Assembly: GCA_013360395.1 (NCBI GenBank)
Contig: JABWBQ010000001.1
Location: 62,001 to 126,000 of the forward strand
Direction: 5' to 3'
DNA: 64,000 nucleotides
From: Flavobacteriales bacterium
GTDB lineage: Bacteria; Bacteroidota; Bacteroidia; Flavobacteriales_F; PHOS-HE28
The notes below the pieces were generated by a model, which saw only the letters and a list, made by a program, of their open reading frames with translations, was not told where the DNA came from and ran no database searches. Shown here piece after piece: positions 32,820 to 40,908 of this stretch. The position numbers were made by a program, and so were the translations under genes. Position 1 is the first letter of the stretch. Each line of letters starts with the position of its first letter.

Positions 32820-33269
32820 TCAGTAGGTGTGGTCACGCAGCACCAGCCAGCCGTCCGGGCCCTTGCGCCAAAGCAGGCTGAACCCACCGCTCAGCGTATC
32901 GGCCCGCCGCACCAGGGTCCAGGTGCCGGTGCACCACGCATGGTCGGCGCCCACGGCCAGTACCTCGCCGATCCCGAAGCGCAGGTCGCCCATGGCCGCC
33001 TGGTCCGGATAGCTGCGCAGGTAGCGCCGGGTCACCTCCTCGCGCCCGCAGGTGCGCTCCTTGGCGGTGATGAAACAGGCGTCCTCGGCATAGGCGGCCA
33101 TGAAGCCGCGCACGTCGCCCCGGTCCCAGGCCGCCTCCTGGGCCGCCATTGCCGCCTGCACGCCCTTGTAGGCCCCGGTCTCCTTGAAATCCTGCTCCCC
33201 ACCGGCGCAGCCCGTCAACAGCAGCAGGAGCATGGCGAAGCGGGCGGGGTTGGTGGACCGGGTCCTCAT
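32820..33269 (-). CDS. SnoaL-like/DUF4440 (NTF2 fold) lipoprotein
   Basis: A 149-residue exported lipoprotein. Signal peptide MRTRSTNPARFAMLLLLLTG ends at a lipobox LLTGC (Cys21). The mature part has the NTF2-like pattern of DUF4440: AMAAQEAAWDRGDVRGFMAA, ITAKERTCGREEVTRRYLR, WTLVRRADTLSGGFSLLWRK and a final GWLVLRDHTY. Members are ligand-binding or catalytic cone folds with varied roles; none can be assigned here. It is the last host gene before the left end of the tRNA-Met element. Confidence 0.85.
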   Translation of the reverse strand: MRTRSTNPARFAMLLLLLTGCAGGEQDFKETGAYKGVQAAMAAQEAAWDRGDVRGFMAAYAEDACFITAKERTCGREEVTRRYLRSYPDQAAMGDLRFGIGEVLAVGADHAWCTGTWTLVRRADTLSGGFSLLWRKGPDGWLVLRDHTY

Positions 33270-33276
33270 GCGTGCG

Positions 33277-33302
33277 AAAAAGCCCCCGGTGAAGGGGGCT
33301 TC
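33277..33302 (-). terminator. Intrinsic terminator, probably the original terminator of tRNA-Met
   Basis: Read on the minus strand, AAGCCCCC, a 6-base loop and GGGGGCT are followed by TTTTT. It directly follows the truncated tRNA copy at the left end of the element, in the position expected for the terminator of the uninterrupted tRNA-Met gene. Confidence 0.75.
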
Positions 33303-33346
33303 GTAGCGCGGGAGAGACTTGAACTCTCGACCTCAGGATTATGAAT
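33303..33346 (-). repeat. attL: 44-base copy of the 3' part of tRNA-Met
   Basis: Identical over 44 bases to 41446-41489, which is the anticodon loop to 3' end of the intact tRNA-Met. Sequence beyond 33346 diverges from the tRNA, so this is a non-functional fragment produced by integration. Confidence 0.93.
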
Positions 33347-33493
33347 AATGCGCGTGTCATTTTCCATGGCTTTACCCCGATGGGCCTTTCCCTTGCCCTG
33401 TGCTGAAAACGCTTGTCCGGTAAGAGACAAGGAAGGACAATCCCCCTTCCGCTTGTTTCCCCCTACATTTACCCCATCATTTACCCCACCCCC

Positions 33494-34747
33494 ATGGCAG
33501 GCGCAAGTATCAACCTCCACCCCAAGGCAAAATCGCAAGGCTTCAGCGCCCGGTTCGTATGCCTCACGGGTAAGACCGTCAAGGGCGAAATGCACCCGGT
33601 CCGGCTTCAGTTGATCCATAACCTGAAGGTGAAGCGCTTCAGCACGGGAGAGGCATGCACGCTTAATGAATGGGACGCGGACGCTGGCCGCATGAAGCCC
33701 CGAGCGAAGAGCGCCGCCGCCGTGAACCGCGTGCTGAACGCAATGGAGGCCCAAGTGGTGAGCATCGTGGATGCGCTGGTGGTGCATGGCACCCTTTCGC
33801 TGAATGCCTTCGAGGCCCGTTACCGCAACCCCAAGGCCAGTGCCGATGTACTGGCATACATGGAGGGGCTAGCGCTCAAGTTTACGAAAGAGGGGCGCAT
33901 TGGCTACGCCGGAACCTTCCGCACCGCCTCCGCCGCCCTGGGGCGCTTAACGACCGGCAAGCCTATCCGCTTCGCGGACCTCACCGCCGCCAAGCTTGAA
34001 GAGCTTGAGGCCATGCTTAAGGAAGAGGGCGGCACAGGAGGCGGGATCGCCGCCTACATGCGGACAATCCGCGTGGCCATCAATACCGCGATCAAAGAGG
34101 GCCACATGGCAGCGGACCAATACCCCTTTGAAACCGCCACCCATGCGGGCTATTCCATGAAGCGGCTGAAGAGCGGCGCCACTCCCCGCGCATTGGATGC
34201 CGCCGATATGGACAAGCTCAAGCGCTTCCCATTCGATAGGGCACCACACCTGGCCGAGAGCGTCCGGTACTTCCTCTTCAGCTACTATGCCGATGGGATG
34301 AACTTTCAGGACATTGCACGCCTGAAGCCTGAAAACCTAGTGGGGGGGCGCATCTTCTACGCTCGGAAAAAGACCGGGCGCCCCATCAATATCCCGTTGG
34401 ATGAGGTGCTTTCGGGCATCCTTGCCACCTTCGAGCATGACGGCCCCTACCTCTTCCCCATCCTTGGTGCTCAGCACGTCACGGACCAACAGCAATGGGA
34501 CCGGATCCGGAAGTGCCTCAAAAAGGTGAACGCCGATCTGAAGGAAGCCGCCGAGATGGTGGGCATCCGAACGAACCTCACCACCTATGTAGCCCGGCAC
34601 ACGTCCTTCACCACCCTCTACCGTAATGGGGTGGCGCTGGAGCACATTTCCGAGCTTGCCCGGCATAGTAGTCCAGCCGTTACCCAGCTCTACCTCCGAG
34701 AGCTTGGGTGCGATGTGCTGGACGAAGCCCGTAAGAAACTACGATGA
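33494..34747 (+). CDS. Tyrosine recombinase (integrase) of the tRNA-Met element
   Basis: A 417-residue site-specific recombinase. An arm-binding N-terminal domain and a core-binding SAM-like domain (about 95-200) precede the catalytic domain. Catalytic elements: the beta-strand Lys in GGRIFYARKKTGRPINIPL, the Arg of TTYVARHTSFTTL, the His of ELARHSSPAVTQ and the nucleophile Tyr in QLYLREL. At the usual first catalytic Arg the sequence is FSYYADGMNFQDIARLKPE, lacking Arg, as known for IntDOT-type integrases of Bacteroidota. The start at 33494 (MAGASINLHPKAKSQGF) is preferred over 33413. The gene adjoins attL. Confidence 0.92.
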   Translation: MAGASINLHPKAKSQGFSARFVCLTGKTVKGEMHPVRLQLIHNLKVKRFSTGEACTLNEWDADAGRMKPRAKSAAAVNRVLNAMEAQVVSIVDALVVHGTLSLNAFEARYRNPKASADVLAYMEGLALKFTKEGRIGYAGTFRTASAALGRLTTGKPIRFADLTAAKLEELEAMLKEEGGTGGGIAAYMRTIRVAINTAIKEGHMAADQYPFETATHAGYSMKRLKSGATPRALDAADMDKLKRFPFDRAPHLAESVRYFLFSYYADGMNFQDIARLKPENLVGGRIFYARKKTGRPINIPLDEVLSGILATFEHDGPYLFPILGAQHVTDQQQWDRIRKCLKKVNADLKEAAEMVGIRTNLTTYVARHTSFTTLYRNGVALEHISELARHSSPAVTQLYLRELGCDVLDEARKKLR

Positions 34748-34750
34748 GCG

Positions 34751-36127
34751 ATGGCGAAGCGCACCCCCAAGGCTGAAGGGCGGAAATGGTACACCGCTAC
34801 CATGGAACTCGTGGCCAAAGGCCCCGGATATCCATCGGCGCAAACTATCGAAGTGAGGACCACCAATAAACCTAGGGTAAGTGAATACCTAGCCGGACGT
34901 GGCTATAAATGGTCACGCATCACGATAACGGAGGGGCGATGTGCTGGTAGTGTACACTTGAACGTGGATAAGGAGGCAGAGCGATACCATGCCGAGCTTG
35001 AGGCGATGCTAGGGAAACGTCTCCCACCGCGATACAATAACGGGCCGTTCACCGTGGGATACGCCGCCGCCGAGGTGATGGATAGCGATGCCCGCAGGCG
35101 TTGGGCAGAGTACTTGGAGATGTGGTCCCATGGGCTTTCGGTTAGCCCAGTTCCTCATCACCTTATCGGCGATGCCGTAGACGTGCTATACCTACCGGCA
35201 CGGTGGGTGCAAGCTTTTGAACATTGGGACCGATGTACCGAAGTCGTTCAGGCCGCGCTAAGGAAGAGAAAGGACCATTGCGCCCACATGGCTGAACATT
35301 ACAAGGGCGAACGATCGCCCGAGGCGCGGGAACTGCGAAAGGGGTACCTCACCGCCGTGAAGAGCTTGGATGCGCTGGAGGGCTGGACCTTCCCCGCTTT
35401 CGTGGGGCGCTTGAACCTTGACCGCAGCCCTTCGCCTTTCGACGTACCCCACCACGGCTTGTTGGATATGGCCACCTCACACATGGTGCCCACCATGCCC
35501 CCCAACGGCGAACACCTGAAGGTGGAATGGTGGCGGCAACTGCTGGCCGCTTGGGATGGCCCCGCCAATACCAAGGCGGCAACGGTGGAACAACTGCTGG
35601 ACCACCATCACCGCCATGGTGGGAGGGCCGAGGTATTCCGCGCCTTGGTGAAGAGCACCGCGAAGCGCCTGCATGCGATTAAGGACACAGGTGGCAAGGG
35701 TGCCGAGCATTGGGAAACGTTGGCCGATGTGCTGGAGCAATGGCTGTCCATGGCACCCAAGGTGCATGCACAAGGGAAGACCTCCACCACGGCGACGGCT
35801 CAGGGGAAGCGTCCAGACTTGAAGTTGGTGGCTTTGGTCCATGCACTTCGATACTTGACCGGGGATAAGAGCGCGGATATCACCAGGATAAATGCACAGG
35901 CGCTGGCTGTTGGCGCTGGAGCAACGGGCAAGGAGAGCGGAAGGGACCTCCTCAGACATTACACACGCTACACGATGGGCAAGGACCACCACGCCCAACG
36001 GCTAGACGATGCGGAGTCCTACACCGTGAAGACACGCTATCTCGCCGCAATCGCAATGCTCGTAGATCACCAGAAGGCCAAGGCCATGGCTGAGGCTGAA
36101 CTGGAAGAGCTACGCGAACGAGAATAA
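34751..36127 (+). CDS. Unknown protein of the tRNA-Met element, 458 residues
   Basis: Starts 3 bases after the integrase stop, so it is probably co-transcribed. No signal peptide or membrane segment. The N-terminal ~100 residues (MAKRTPKAEGRKWYTATMEL) may form a small alpha/beta domain; the rest is mainly helical, with repeated Trp/His residues (FEHWDRCTEVVQAALRKRKD, EHWETLADVLEQWLSMAPKV) and an acidic, possibly coiled-coil end (AKAMAEAELEELRERE). I do not recognise the family. Position next to the integrase in Bacteroidota elements is often taken by regulatory or accessory proteins. Base composition is among the least GC-rich in the window. Confidence 0.75.
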   Translation: MAKRTPKAEGRKWYTATMELVAKGPGYPSAQTIEVRTTNKPRVSEYLAGRGYKWSRITITEGRCAGSVHLNVDKEAERYHAELEAMLGKRLPPRYNNGPFTVGYAAAEVMDSDARRRWAEYLEMWSHGLSVSPVPHHLIGDAVDVLYLPARWVQAFEHWDRCTEVVQAALRKRKDHCAHMAEHYKGERSPEARELRKGYLTAVKSLDALEGWTFPAFVGRLNLDRSPSPFDVPHHGLLDMATSHMVPTMPPNGEHLKVEWWRQLLAAWDGPANTKAATVEQLLDHHHRHGGRAEVFRALVKSTAKRLHAIKDTGGKGAEHWETLADVLEQWLSMAPKVHAQGKTSTTATAQGKRPDLKLVALVHALRYLTGDKSADITRINAQALAVGAGATGKESGRDLLRHYTRYTMGKDHHAQRLDDAESYTVKTRYLAAIAMLVDHQKAKAMAEAELEELRERE

Positions 36128-36237
36128 GCTTCGGAAAATAGGGGGCCACATTGTGGCCACATTCTCACCCCACCGCGAAAGGCCCGGAGAATTTTGCCCT
36201 ATTGCTCGGGATAACATCCCCCGAGCGTTGAGGCAAG

Positions 36238-36543
36238 ATGAACGCGAACCCTTTCGAGATCCTTGAGGCCAAGCTGGATGCCCTGGCCGTGGATGTGCGG
36301 GCACTGAAGAGCCGCACCAAGGAAGCCCCACCCGATGAGATCGGGGGCATGGAACTGGCCGAGGCCGTCACGGGACTGAGCCGGAGCACCTTATACAAGA
36401 AAACCTTCAGGCGGGAGATCCCACACCGCAACGTGCATGGGCGGCTCTACTTCCGCCGCTCGGAGCTGGAGGCTTGGCTGGATGCCGGGCGCCGCCCGCT
36501 GGCCGAAGAGATCGCTCACGAACGAATGGAAGAAAAGAAATGA
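36238..36543 (+). CDS. Helix-turn-helix excisionase-like protein
   Basis: A 101-residue protein. The N-terminal third is a short helix with coiled-coil character (MNANPFEILEAKLDALAVDV). Residues ~38-85 form the MerR/Xis-type winged helix of Bacteroidota elements: MELAEAVTGLSRSTLYKKTF for the helix-turn-helix and IPHRNVHGRLYFRRSELEAW for the wing. The acidic/basic end is AEEIAHERMEEKK. Such proteins direct excision or control replication genes downstream. It follows a 110-base gap after the previous gene and probably begins the replication operon. Confidence 0.88.
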   Translation: MNANPFEILEAKLDALAVDVRALKSRTKEAPPDEIGGMELAEAVTGLSRSTLYKKTFRREIPHRNVHGRLYFRRSELEAWLDAGRRPLAEEIAHERMEEKK

Positions 36544-36589
36544 GCCGGGAGCACTGCGAATGCAACCCGGCCCGAAATTCTGCTGAGAC

Positions 36590-36859
36590 ATGCCAAAGAT
36601 AAACCACCCCGACGAAGAGCGGACCGATCCCAACGGAACGCCGCTCTACCTACGTGTTGAGCTATTCGTGGCCGGATGGTGCCGCCGCACGTTCACCACC
36701 CGTGCATCGGACCTGAAAGAGCTGGCCATGGCGCTGGAGGGCTTCCAAGATGCCAACCTGGATGCCACACACCTTGACGTGTTCGCCTTCGCCAAGATGG
36801 CAGGGCTTGTGCTTCGCCGCTGGCCGAGTGTTCCACGCAGGCAATACCGCAGGCGATGA
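36590..36859 (+). CDS. Small unknown protein of the tRNA-Met element
   Basis: An 89-residue soluble protein (MPKINHPDEERTDPNGTPLY...) with a beta-rich start (YLRVELFVAGWCRRTFTTRA) and an Arg-rich end. Family not recognised. Its stop overlaps the ATG of the DUF3987 gene by 4 bases, so it is translated from the same mRNA as the ATPase. Confidence 0.65.
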   Translation: MPKINHPDEERTDPNGTPLYLRVELFVAGWCRRTFTTRASDLKELAMALEGFQDANLDATHLDVFAFAKMAGLVLRRWPSVPRRQYRRR

Positions 36860-38262
36860 GCACGGCCACCAGGATCACACCCGAGCAAGTGGAGGGCGCC
36901 ATGCGCATCGAACACGCAAGGCCCACCGCCGAGGTGGTGGTACCGCCATTCCCGCTGGAGGCGCTCCCCGAACTGCTGGCTGATTACGCCCGAGAGCTGG
37001 AGCGGTTCAACGGCTTCCTCCTGGACTACACCGGAGCGGGCATGCTCTTCGCCGCATGCACGGCGATCGGGAACGCCGCACACCTTCAGGTGAAAGAGGG
37101 CTACACAGTACCGCCCATGCTTTGGCTGGTGAGCGTCGGGCGCCCGTCCATCGGAAAGACCCACCCGCTTAATGCCATGGTGAAGCCCTTGGCCAAGCGG
37201 GATGCACGCACCAAGCGCGAACACGATACCAGGGTGAGGGAATGGGAATCCGCTCAGGAGGATCGCCGTAAGCGAAAGGGCGGCAAGGATGCCCCACCGG
37301 AGGAACCGCCTTCACCTCGGCCTGTATGGCGCCCCCACCTTGTGGACGATATCACCATGGAGGCGCTGCTGGCCAAGCTGGCGGCAACGCCCCGAGGGGT
37401 GGGCCTGCATTGCGATGAGCTAGGCGGATGGCTGGCAGGGATGGACAAGTACCGCAAGGGTGGGGACCGCCAAAAGTGGCTTTCCATCTTCAATGGATCC
37501 CAGCTCAGCGAGATCCGAAAGACGGCTGGGGAGCATGTTGTGCGCCTTCCGTTCGTGGCCGTAGCTGGTGGGGTGCAACCAGGCAAGCTGCATGACCTCG
37601 GCCGCGATCATGACGGCTTCCTCCACCGCCTGTTGTTCGTGTATCCCGATGAGCAGTTGAGGCGTTACGCATCCAAGTTATCGGTGAACGCTGCATGGGG
37701 CGAGACATGGGACAGAGTGCTGGAGCAACTGCTGGAGCTGGAAATGCGCACGGTGGATGGGGAGCTGGAACCGATCCTGATGCACTACACCGAAGCCGCC
37801 GCCGAGGTATACGCCCGATGGGACCGAATGAACACGGACCGCACGAACGCCGCGAATGCGTCCGGCGATGAGCTAAGCGCCGCCCTCTTCGGCAAGCTGG
37901 ACACCTATGCCCACCGGCTGGCCTTGGTGCTGGAACTATTGCACCGGGCATGCACGGGCGAAGGCCATGCCCGAGAGGTGAGGGCTGAAGCCGTGGAGGG
38001 TGCGCTGAAGCTGCTGGAGTACTTCGAGGCTTGTGCAAGGAAAGTGCATTTCCAGCTCTTCGAGGCCGATGCCGTGGACCGTTTGCCGCCACTGAAGGGC
38101 CGCGTTTACGCCGCCCTGCCTGAGCGCTTCACCACTGGCGAGGGCACCCATATCGCCCAGGCGATGGGTATGCCGCCCTCCACCTTCAAGCGCCTGTTGA
38201 GGGATGGGCACCTCTTCCGCAAGGCCCGCCACGGGGTGAACGTGAAGCTGAAGGACGCATGA
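36856..38262 (+). CDS. DUF3987 domain protein (replication ATPase)
   Basis: A 468-residue P-loop protein of the DUF3987 group, common in Bacteroidota integrative elements and thought to act as the helicase part of their replication module. Walker A is SVGRPSIGKTHPL (about residues 94-101); the Walker B-like segment is GVGLHCDELGGWLAGMD. Other family features: KWLSIFNGSQLSEIRKTAGE, FVAVAGGVQPGKL and DGFLHRLLFVYPD. The C-terminal ~60 residues contain a helix-turn-helix-like part (IAQAMGMPPSTFKRLLRDGH). It overlaps the previous and next ORFs by 4 bases. Confidence 0.88.
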   Translation: MSTATRITPEQVEGAMRIEHARPTAEVVVPPFPLEALPELLADYARELERFNGFLLDYTGAGMLFAACTAIGNAAHLQVKEGYTVPPMLWLVSVGRPSIGKTHPLNAMVKPLAKRDARTKREHDTRVREWESAQEDRRKRKGGKDAPPEEPPSPRPVWRPHLVDDITMEALLAKLAATPRGVGLHCDELGGWLAGMDKYRKGGDRQKWLSIFNGSQLSEIRKTAGEHVVRLPFVAVAGGVQPGKLHDLGRDHDGFLHRLLFVYPDEQLRRYASKLSVNAAWGETWDRVLEQLLELEMRTVDGELEPILMHYTEAAAEVYARWDRMNTDRTNAANASGDELSAALFGKLDTYAHRLALVLELLHRACTGEGHAREVRAEAVEGALKLLEYFEACARKVHFQLFEADAVDRLPPLKGRVYAALPERFTTGEGTHIAQAMGMPPSTFKRLLRDGHLFRKARHGVNVKLKDA

Positions 38263-38501
38263 GCTACACGATACCCATGGACTTTTTGGCCTTTTTGGTC
38301 CTTTCCGCCATGGGCGCGGGATTCGGAGGGTATACGGGTGGTCCTTTCGTGGTCCTTTGGTCCTTTCGGATGTGGTGGCAAAGGACCACTTGGACCATGA
38401 AAAGACCACCCCATACCTCGGGAAATGCTTATCCCCGTAGCAAAGGACCAAAAGACCAAAAGGACCACACCTCTAACATGCACACCGATGGCCGTGGCTG
38501 A
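38259..38501 (+). CDS. Small ORF spanning the repeat cluster (doubtful gene)
   Basis: An 80-codon frame that starts with an ATGA overlap to the DUF3987 gene. It has one hydrophobic stretch (MDFLAFLVLSAMGAGFGGYT) and then low-complexity sequence dictated by the GGTCCTTT and AAAGGACC repeats. The overlap favours translation, while the repeat-driven C-terminal half argues against a folded protein. It could be a leader-like peptide or chance. Confidence 0.3.
   Translation: MSYTIPMDFLAFLVLSAMGAGFGGYTGGPFVVLWSFRMWWQRTTWTMKRPPHTSGNAYPRSKGPKDQKDHTSNMHTDGRG
38288..38466. repeat. Iteron-like cluster of GGTCCTTT in both orientations
   Basis: Exact GGTCCTTT occurs at 38297, 38340, 38351 and 38359 on the plus strand, the last two directly in tandem. 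Exact AAAGGACC (the reverse complement) occurs at 38380, 38442 and 38459. Degenerate copies lie at 38288, 38390, 38401 and 38451. Plus copies are all on the left and inverted copies all on the right, with the switch near 38368-38379. The location between the ATPase and primase-type genes of an excisable element suggests a replication origin or an operator. Confidence 0.75.
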
Positions 38502-39564
38502 GGCACACCGCTACACCCTGGAACGCTACACCGGACCGAGATCGAAGCACACATGCCCGAGCTGTGGGCACCGGCGATGCTTCAAGCGCTACGTGGATTC
38601 GGCCACCGGTGAGCACCTCGCCGAGCATGTAGGGCGATGCGATCGGGAGGACCGATGCGCCCACCATGTGAAGCCCCGCGAATATTTCGCCGCTGGTGGT
38701 GAGCGCCCATCGGGAGAATGGACACCGCCACCGATGCCGCCCGAGCTTCCCGGCTACCGGATGGCCCGCGAAGATGTACGCCACACCGTGGGCAAGCCTT
38801 GCCACCTGCTGGAATACCTCAGCGCCAAGGCCGGGCTGGATGCTGAGCAGGTGAAGCGCACCGCGTGGGAGTATTGCGTGGGCGGCTGGCCTGAGCCGGG
38901 CAAGTACCTCGGCGCTGCCGCCTTTTGGCAGGTGGACCGTGCCGGGCAAGTACGCACCGCGAAAGTGGTGCAATACGATCCCAGCAACGGCCACCGCGTG
39001 AAGGGTGCCGCATCGTGGGCACATGCCTTAGCTGGTGGCATCCCCGAGGGCTTCCGCCTGGATCAATGCCTCTTCGGTGAGCACCTGCTGGACAAGTACC
39101 CCGAGGCGCCCGTGGGCATCGTGGAGGCGGAGAAAACGGCCCTTGTGGCACGGCTGCTGGTGCCTTCGGTCCTATGGCTGGCCGTGGGTGGCCTTGGTGA
39201 GCTGAAGCTGAGCAAGCTCCTACCATTGGCAGGCCGTCACGTTACCCTGTGGCCCGACCTCGGCAAGGGCTTCACGGAATGGAGCGCCAAGGCATCCGAG
39301 CTGGCCCCGCTCTTCACTTCGCTGAAGGTTGCGGACCTGCTGGAAAGGGTGGCCACCGATGCCGAGCGGGAGCAAGGGCTGGACTTGGCCGATTACCTAT
39401 TGAGCCGAAGCGCTGAAGAGCAGGTCATGCCGAAGGCGCCGCCCCCGGAACGCATTGCCGCCGAAGTACTGGCCTTCATGCAGCGGCACCCGGCATGCCA
39501 AGTGCTGGCCGATGAGGTGGACATGGATCTGTCCGCTGCAATAGTCCAACCTCTACCTGCCTAG
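38488..39564 (+). CDS. Zinc-finger/Toprim-like primase-type protein (DUF6371-like)
   Basis: A 358-residue protein. The N-terminal zinc finger has CPSCGHRRCFKRYVD, then HVGRCDREDRCAHH (about residues 22-60), as in primase-type DNA-binding fingers. The C-terminal half has a Toprim-like pattern: VGIVEAEKTALVARLLVPS (Glu near the first strand), VLWLAVGGLGELKLSKLLPL and HVTLWPDLGKGFTEW (acidic D-x-G). Pairing with DUF3987 is typical of Bacteroidota element replication modules. The start at 38488 is chosen because it lies just beyond the repeat cluster; 38425 is possible. Expected role: priming replication of the excised element. Confidence 0.8.
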   Translation: MAVAEAHRYTLERYTGPRSKHTCPSCGHRRCFKRYVDSATGEHLAEHVGRCDREDRCAHHVKPREYFAAGGERPSGEWTPPPMPPELPGYRMAREDVRHTVGKPCHLLEYLSAKAGLDAEQVKRTAWEYCVGGWPEPGKYLGAAAFWQVDRAGQVRTAKVVQYDPSNGHRVKGAASWAHALAGGIPEGFRLDQCLFGEHLLDKYPEAPVGIVEAEKTALVARLLVPSVLWLAVGGLGELKLSKLLPLAGRHVTLWPDLGKGFTEWSAKASELAPLFTSLKVADLLERVATDAEREQGLDLADYLLSRSAEEQVMPKAPPPERIAAEVLAFMQRHPACQVLADEVDMDLSAAIVQPLPA

Positions 39565-39567
39565 ACA

Positions 39568-40191
39568 ATGGGACGCAGCTATACCGGTAGTTCCACGGTT
39601 TACGAATGCCCACGGCTGAATCTATCCCAGCTCCGGAGGGCGGGCTACTTCAGCAAGGATGCCGAGGTCCGGGGAGCGTGGAGCTGGACTAGCGGGGAGG
39701 TGGTGAACATCACCACGGTGGGCAAGGGGGCTGAGGTCCACATGGAACTGAGCTACACCTGGACCGATCCCTACACGGGCAAGCCGGAAGAGGTCCGGCA
39801 ACGAATCGACATGGTGAGGAAGCCGAGCAACCTCGGCCGGGGGACCGTGCTCTACTTCCTCTGCCCATACACAGGACGTCCGTGCCGAATCCTCTACCGT
39901 GCATATTCCGCCCGTACGTACCGCAGTAGGTGGGGCTTCAGCTACCGGCTCTATTACCCCGGCCAAGTGTGCGGCAAGCTGGACCGATGGAACACCCGCT
40001 ATTGGGACCTGGAGCGCCACCTGGAGGGCATGGAGCGGATGCGTAGCCCCGGAACCTACCGGGGAAGGCCCACGAAGCGGGCGCAACGTTGGGAGCGCCT
40101 GCTGAGCGAACTGGATCGCATGGAGCTACTCAGGTGGTCCCCGGCATCGTTCCCCAAACGGCTACGGTCCGTGCTATCGGGGAGGTCATAA
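39568..40191 (+). CDS. Unknown Tyr/Arg-rich protein of the tRNA-Met element
   Basis: A 207-residue protein starting 3 bases after the primase-type gene. It is rich in Tyr, Trp and Arg (YFLCPYTGRPCRILYRAYSA, FSYRLYYPGQVCGKLDRWNT) and has two Cys in a CPYTGRPC knuckle that recalls a zinc-binding site. A basic helical end follows. No family is recognised. The strongly basic, aromatic composition would suit nucleic-acid binding, which is inference only. Confidence 0.65.
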   Translation: MGRSYTGSSTVYECPRLNLSQLRRAGYFSKDAEVRGAWSWTSGEVVNITTVGKGAEVHMELSYTWTDPYTGKPEEVRQRIDMVRKPSNLGRGTVLYFLCPYTGRPCRILYRAYSARTYRSRWGFSYRLYYPGQVCGKLDRWNTRYWDLERHLEGMERMRSPGTYRGRPTKRAQRWERLLSELDRMELLRWSPASFPKRLRSVLSGRS

Positions 40192-40211
40192 GTCCTAAGG
40201 AGTTCGGCTAT

Positions 40212-40877
40212 CTATTGCCGACGCGCTGCGCGTTGAAGTAGCCTCCCTGCCTTCCGCTCGGCATCGGCGGCACCAATCGTTAGCACCGTCGAAGCGATTA
40301 GCCCAGCCCCAGCGACGGCACCTCCAATCGCAACGCCGGAATCGGACGAAGCATCCAAGGCAAGGGCAAGCCCAGCCCCGAGAGCAAGTCCACCAAAGCC
40401 AAGAATCGCAGCCGTACCCCGCCGCCTGCCTGCCTCTTCAAGTCGCATTCCAGCAAGCTGGAGCGCTTCAAGGTCCATGGGAACGGACATCATATCCACG
40501 CGGGGCGGTGCATCTATGGGCTTACCATTGGTAACCTCAGGGCGGTAAGCCGTGGGAGTGGCCTCCATTGTGATGTCCAGCGTGGTGGTGAACCCATTCT
40601 GGATCTTCACCTCATACTTCGCAAACGTCAGATAGCCCTCATTCGAGGCCCGGACCATGAACACACCTTTGGGCAGGTGCTCCATGAAGTACCGCCCCTT
40701 GGCATCGGTCCGTGTTGATGCTATCGCGCTGTCCCCGCTCACCACCTCAACAAGCACATGTTCAAGCGGGGCCTGTGTCCGTGTATCTGACACGCTGCCG
40801 GACAACCTCCCCCTCCCATCGTTGCAATAGCTAAGGAGAGGCAGGGCCAAAAGGAGGGTGAGGGCATGGTAGCGCAT
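40212..40877 (-). CDS. Exported protein with carboxypeptidase-regulatory-like domain
   Basis: A 221-residue protein with an N-terminal signal peptide (MRYHALTLLLALPLLSYC); the Cys after LLSY may be lipidated, although Tyr before it is unusual for a lipobox. Residues ~25-110 form a CarboxypepD_reg/Ig-like domain: GSVSDTRTQAPLEHVLVEVV, STRTDAKGRYFMEHLPKGVF and VRASNEGYLTFAKYEV. The C-terminal third has a Gly/Ala-rich hydrophobic segment (GTAAILGFGGLALGAGLALA) and a basic end. It is the only minus-strand gene of the element, probably a cargo gene acting at the cell envelope. Confidence 0.75.
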   Translation of the reverse strand: MRYHALTLLLALPLLSYCNDGRGRLSGSVSDTRTQAPLEHVLVEVVSGDSAIASTRTDAKGRYFMEHLPKGVFMVRASNEGYLTFAKYEVKIQNGFTTTLDITMEATPTAYRPEVTNGKPIDAPPRVDMMSVPMDLEALQLAGMRLEEAGRRRGTAAILGFGGLALGAGLALALDASSDSGVAIGGAVAGAGLIASTVLTIGAADAERKAGRLLQRAARRQ

Positions 40878-40908
40878 GGGCAAGAATTATCTTGCCGAAC
40901 ATACACGA

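Noticed and set aside
38259-38501. GGTCCTTT repeats as a CRISPR-like array
   Set aside because: Units are only 8 bases, spacing is irregular, both orientations occur and no cas genes are present; an iteron or operator cluster fits better.
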